A DNA stretch of 6,924 bases, taken from contig JACCZO010000409.1 in the NCBI GenBank assembly GCA_013695925.1, positions 1-6,924 on the forward strand, in the 5' to 3' direction. Made by a program: the position numbers and the translations under genes. Positions 4,290 to 6,924 of this stretch are shown piece by piece (the first letter of the stretch is position 1; every line of letters starts with the position of its first letter). The notes beneath the pieces are model-generated. The model worked only from the letters and a program-made list of their open reading frames with translations, was not told where the DNA came from and ran no database searches. The DNA is from Chthoniobacterales bacterium. Its GTDB lineage: Bacteria > Verrucomicrobiota > Verrucomicrobiia > Chthoniobacterales > UBA10450.

Positions 4290-6476
4290 ATGAAAATATT
4301 CGCGCGCACCAGCAGCCGCCCGAAAAGTTCCAAGCCCCGGAAGAAGCGCTGGCGCGGCTGGCGCTGGCTCTTCGCTTTCATTCTTCTCGCCATCCCGCTC
4401 GCGATCGTCGTCGCGGTCCTTTCTTTCTACGCCGTCTGGGCCCAGACCTTCGACCTGAAGCGCCTCGGGACCATGCCGGAGCGCAACACCGTCTTCGACG
4501 TCGACGGCAAAATCTACAGCCGCCTCGCCGGCGCCAATCGCCTGAAGGTGCCGCTCAATCAGGTCTCGCCTTATTTCATCAAGGCGCTCCTCGCCCGCGA
4601 GGACACCCGTTTCTACGAACACGGCGGAATCGACTGGCGCGGGGTGGCGCGCGCGCTCTATCGCGACATCACCAGCGGCTCGGCCAAGGAAGGCGCGAGC
4701 AGCATTACCCAGCAGATGGCGCGCAACAGCCTCCCGCTGGGCGGGCGCACTTTCAGCCGCAAATTGCTCGAGGCGATGGTGGCCTTGCGCATCGAGCGCG
4801 AGTTGAGCAAAGACCAGATCCTCGAACTCTATGTGAATCGGATTTATTTCGGCTCCGGCTGCTACGGAGTGGAGACGGCCTCGCAGACTTACTTTGGAAA
4901 AAATGCCTCCAAAATCGATCTCTCCGAATCCGCTTTGCTCGCCGGGTTGATCCGCAGCCCGAACCGATTTTCGCCGCTGAAGAATCCGGACGGCGCCCGG
5001 GTCCAGCGTGACGCCGTGCTTAACCGTCTGCAGCAATTGAAAAAGATCACCTCCAACGAGGCGCTGCAGGCGAAGCGGGAGAAAATAAACTCGCAACGCC
5101 GACGCCTGACCCTGATCCAGGAAAACTACGCCATGGATGCGGTCCAGCGGGACCTCAACCTGCTTCTCACCACCGACCAGATCGACAATGGCGGCCTCTT
5201 CATTTACACCACCCTCGACCCGGTGGTGCAAAAAGCCGCGACCGACGCGGTCGAAAAACAGCTGAGCAAGATCGAGCGTCAATCCGGCTTCAAGCACCCG
5301 CTCAAGTCGCAATACCGGGCCCCCGCCGACGGCGAGGACAACGCCATGCCGTACCTGCAAGGCGCGCTCGTCGCGATCGACAATGCGAGCGGCGGGATTC
5401 GCGCGCTCGTCGGTGGGCGCGATTACGGGCAGAGCAAATTCAACCGCGCCCTGGCCCCGGCCAATCGCCAGATCGGTTCTTCCTTTAAGCCTTTCGTTTA
5501 CACCCTCGCCTTCACCCACGGCCTGTTGCCCGGCGCCGCTGTCAGCGACGGGCCGATCCAGCCGGGCGAGATCCAAGGGGCGGGCAACTGGTCGCCGGGA
5601 AATTCCGATGGCCGTTACGTCGGGATCAAGCCGGTCTCCTACGGCCTCATCCAATCGCGCAACACCATGAGCGTGCGGGTGGGCGAGTTCGCCGGACTCG
5701 ACGACACTCAAAAAATCGCGATGACGTTAGGCCTGGGAAACGAGATTCCGCGCGGGGCGGCTATCTACATCGGCTCTTTCGAGACCGACCTGAAAGATCT
5801 GACTTCGGCCTACACCGTTTTCCCCAATGCCGGGGTGCGCAAACAATCCTATATCATCGAGCGCATCGACGACCCGGAGCACCACCCGATTTATCGCGCG
5901 GCCCACGTCACTCTGCCCGTGCTCGACCCGGGCGCGACCTGGATGACGACGCAATTGATGGAAGGCGTCATGACGAAAGGCACGGCGGCGAGCGCGCGCT
6001 CGTTAGGCTTCAAGCTCCCGGCCGCGGGCAAAACCGGGACGACGAACGATTTCAAAGACGCCTGGTTCGTCGGCTTCACCACTTCGATGACCTGCGGGGT
6101 CTGGGTCGGGTTCGATCAACCGACCACCATCATTCCGCACGGTTACGGCTCGGCCCTCGCCCTGCCGATCTGGACCCAGGTGATGAAAAAAGCGTCCGAA
6201 CGTTATCCGGCGGAGCCATTCCGCGCACCGGTCGTGACCCAACGGGCGACCGTCTGTTCGATCTCAAACGCCATCGCGACCAGCGGCTGTGTCGCGGCCG
6301 GCGCCGCCTACGAAGTCGATCTGCCGGTCGATAAAATCCCGCGCGGAGTCTGCAGAGTGCACGGCGGCGACCCGACCCTGCTTGGACGCCGGGTAGAGCA
6401 GATCCAAGAGCAGGCAAAGGAAGTGCCGCGCGGCATTTTCCGCTCGTTCAAACGCTTCTTCGGCGGCGGCAAATAA
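4290..6476 (+). CDS. Class A penicillin-binding protein (PBP1A-like glycosyltransferase/transpeptidase)
   Basis: The 728-residue enzyme polymerises lipid II into glycan strands and cross-links the peptides on the outer face of the inner membrane. A very basic cytoplasmic tail (1-26) precedes one transmembrane anchor at about 27-50. The GT51 domain (about 60-245) has all five motifs: EDTRFYEHGG with catalytic Glu104, GASSITQQ (136-142), RKLLE with Glu161, YFGSGCYGVETASQTYFGK (186-204) and LLAGLIRSPNRFSP. The transpeptidase domain has SSFK with nucleophile Ser397, SRN at 456-458 and KTGTT at 581-585. Both activities should be intact. The C-terminal part (650-695) holds Cys656, Cys667 and Cys688, and the protein ends in a basic aromatic tail (GIFRSFKRFFGGGK). 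It lies in the size range of the mrcA/ponA type, but no symbol is assigned. The ATG at 4290 is preferred over an in-frame TTG at 4272; neither has a good Shine-Dalgarno. It stands alone between a terminator and a palindrome, so it is probably monocistronic. Confidence 0.96.
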   Translation: MKIFARTSSRPKSSKPRKKRWRGWRWLFAFILLAIPLAIVVAVLSFYAVWAQTFDLKRLGTMPERNTVFDVDGKIYSRLAGANRLKVPLNQVSPYFIKALLAREDTRFYEHGGIDWRGVARALYRDITSGSAKEGASSITQQMARNSLPLGGRTFSRKLLEAMVALRIERELSKDQILELYVNRIYFGSGCYGVETASQTYFGKNASKIDLSESALLAGLIRSPNRFSPLKNPDGARVQRDAVLNRLQQLKKITSNEALQAKREKINSQRRRLTLIQENYAMDAVQRDLNLLLTTDQIDNGGLFIYTTLDPVVQKAATDAVEKQLSKIERQSGFKHPLKSQYRAPADGEDNAMPYLQGALVAIDNASGGIRALVGGRDYGQSKFNRALAPANRQIGSSFKPFVYTLAFTHGLLPGAAVSDGPIQPGEIQGAGNWSPGNSDGRYVGIKPVSYGLIQSRNTMSVRVGEFAGLDDTQKIAMTLGLGNEIPRGAAIYIGSFETDLKDLTSAYTVFPNAGVRKQSYIIERIDDPEHHPIYRAAHVTLPVLDPGATWMTTQLMEGVMTKGTAASARSLGFKLPAAGKTGTTNDFKDAWFVGFTTSMTCGVWVGFDQPTTIIPHGYGSALALPIWTQVMKKASERYPAEPFRAPVVTQRATVCSISNAIATSGCVAAGAAYEVDLPVDKIPRGVCRVHGGDPTLLGRRVEQIQEQAKEVPRGIFRSFKRFFGGGK

Positions 6477-6497
6477 AGCGCGCTTGAACGCGGCAGT

Positions 6498-6594
6498 TGT
6501 AGCCGGGGGCGGTGATCCCGGCCGGGGTTGAGAATGAAGCGAAACTGAAGCCACTCGAAGCAATTGTCCGCCGGGGTCATCGCCCCCGGCTACA
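6498..6594. repeat. Intergenic long palindrome between convergent genes (REP-like element, family 2)
   Basis: Arms 6498-6522 and 6570-6594 are 25 bases each and complementary at 23 positions. The two remaining pairs (G6512 with T6580, T6516 with G6576) are G-T, so the RNA stem is unbroken. The core word is TGTAGCCGGGGGCG. The arms are separated by 47 bases rich in GAAGC/GAAAC words. It lies between the end of the PBP gene and the end of the minus-strand gene, so it could fold and stop transcription from both sides, although there is no T-tract. The sequence is unrelated to the palindrome at 676-762. Presence in many copies elsewhere is inferred from its form. Confidence 0.78.
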
Positions 6595-6625
6595 GCCGGC
6601 GAGCGAAACGTCTCCAGCCTAACGA

Positions 6626-6924
6626 CTAACTGCCCGAGCCGACGTACTCCGCGGAGTAAGTGTCGAACTTGGCGGTCGAACCAACCGGCGGCGGGCTCTT
6701 CACGTCGTAGACGTTGTTCCCCACCACTTCCTGCGATTGCGTATCCCAGATCATGACGCTCTTCTTCGCATCGGCTGAGGTTTTCTCGTTTTTCTCTGTG
6801 TCGACCGCGATGTAGCGGGTCTTGCGCGCCTTCATTTTGCTTTTGCGTTCGGCCGACATTTTGGCGTAGGCGCGTTGCGCGCGTTCTTCCGCGATCCGGT
6901 GCTGGCGTTCCGTCGCCTGGTGCT
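6626..6924 (-). CDS. Charged protein of unknown function, C-terminal part (start beyond the window)
   Basis: The minus-strand frame is open from the window edge to the TAG at 6626, giving 98 residues of the C-terminal part. The visible N-terminal section (HQATERQHRIAEERAQRAYA and on to about residue 36) is a highly charged helix rich in Arg, Lys, Glu and Ala, probably coiled-coil. The rest (KTRYIAVDT, then KKSVMIWDTQSQEVVGNNVY, DVKSPPPVGSTAKFD, TYSAEYVGSGS) looks like a small beta-rich domain with a Pro-containing loop. An internal ATG exists at 6859, but it has no ribosome-binding site and the helix runs through it, so the true start is probably outside. I do not recognise the family. The gene converges with the PBP gene across the palindrome at 6498-6594. 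Confidence 0.7.
   Translation of the reverse strand, partial: HQATERQHRIAEERAQRAYAKMSAERKSKMKARKTRYIAVDTEKNEKTSADAKKSVMIWDTQSQEVVGNNVYDVKSPPPVGSTAKFDTYSAEYVGSGS

Larger units (their letters stand above)
351..6624. repeat. Dispersed octamer GCCTAACG / CGTTAGGC (seven exact copies)
   Basis: Exact copies begin at 351, 1770, 4062 and 6617 (as GCCTAACG) and at 1138, 5725 and 6001 (as CGTTAGGC). A near copy with A at the first base starts at 1240. Chance expectation for both strands is about 0.2. The copies fall in coding and non-coding DNA and in both orientations, and none lies between 1778 and 4061. Five coding copies are inside genes, the copy at 1770 supplies the oxidase stop codon, and the copy at 6617 is next to the stop of the last gene. 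The role is unknown; a methylation, uptake or chromosome-organisation word is possible. Confidence 0.7.

Noticed and set aside
4143..5711. Long minus-strand open frame of 522 residues
   Set aside because: It lies antisense to the PBP gene, whose catalytic motifs are all intact. Its sequence is low in recognisable structure and is an effect of GC-rich codons on the other strand.

Overview
The window looks like a piece of chromosome from a GC-rich, Gram-negative-type bacterium. It carries a lipobox lipoprotein, an HAMP-linked receptor cyclase with a predicted periplasmic sensor, and a class A penicillin-binding protein. Small clues (a C-terminal fragment of the type PGSYTGIVRG...GVALVEA, structured intergenic inverted repeats, and the overall protein style) remind me of soil Verrucomicrobiota. 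That assignment is inference, not proof. No rRNA, tRNA, CRISPR array, transposase or phage gene is visible.

Layout. At 1-129 (minus strand) is the N-terminus of an MtfA-like zinc peptidase cut by the window edge. Upstream of it in the same direction is a small Gly-rich lipoprotein (192-635, minus). A divergent intergenic region with a large imperfect palindrome (676-762) separates these from a D-amino-acid-oxidase-family flavoprotein (831-1775, plus). Directly behind it lies a decayed C-terminal gene remnant (1778-1873), then a class III adenylate/guanylate cyclase with HAMP and a four-helix-type sensor (2012-3727, plus). A small glutaredoxin-like protein (3811-4146, plus) follows, ending at a clear intrinsic terminator (4167-4205). 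A bifunctional PBP1A-like peptidoglycan synthase (4290-6476, plus) comes next. A second, unrelated palindrome (6498-6594) sits between the convergent ends of the PBP gene and a partial charged protein of unknown function (6626-6924, minus).

The genes do not form one pathway. They are mostly single-gene housekeeping, envelope and signalling units. The most interesting signals are at DNA level. The octamer GCCTAACG/CGTTAGGC occurs seven times exactly (about 0.2 expected by chance). It accounts for four of the five TTA leucine codons in the five complete genes. It is absent from 1778-4061, which contains the cyclase gene. The cyclase also stands out by using ten AGA/AGG arginine codons, against one in the larger PBP gene and none in the oxidase gene. 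A second point of interest is the oxidase itself, which keeps the family signature but appears to have Cys where the family's substrate-carboxylate Arg should be.
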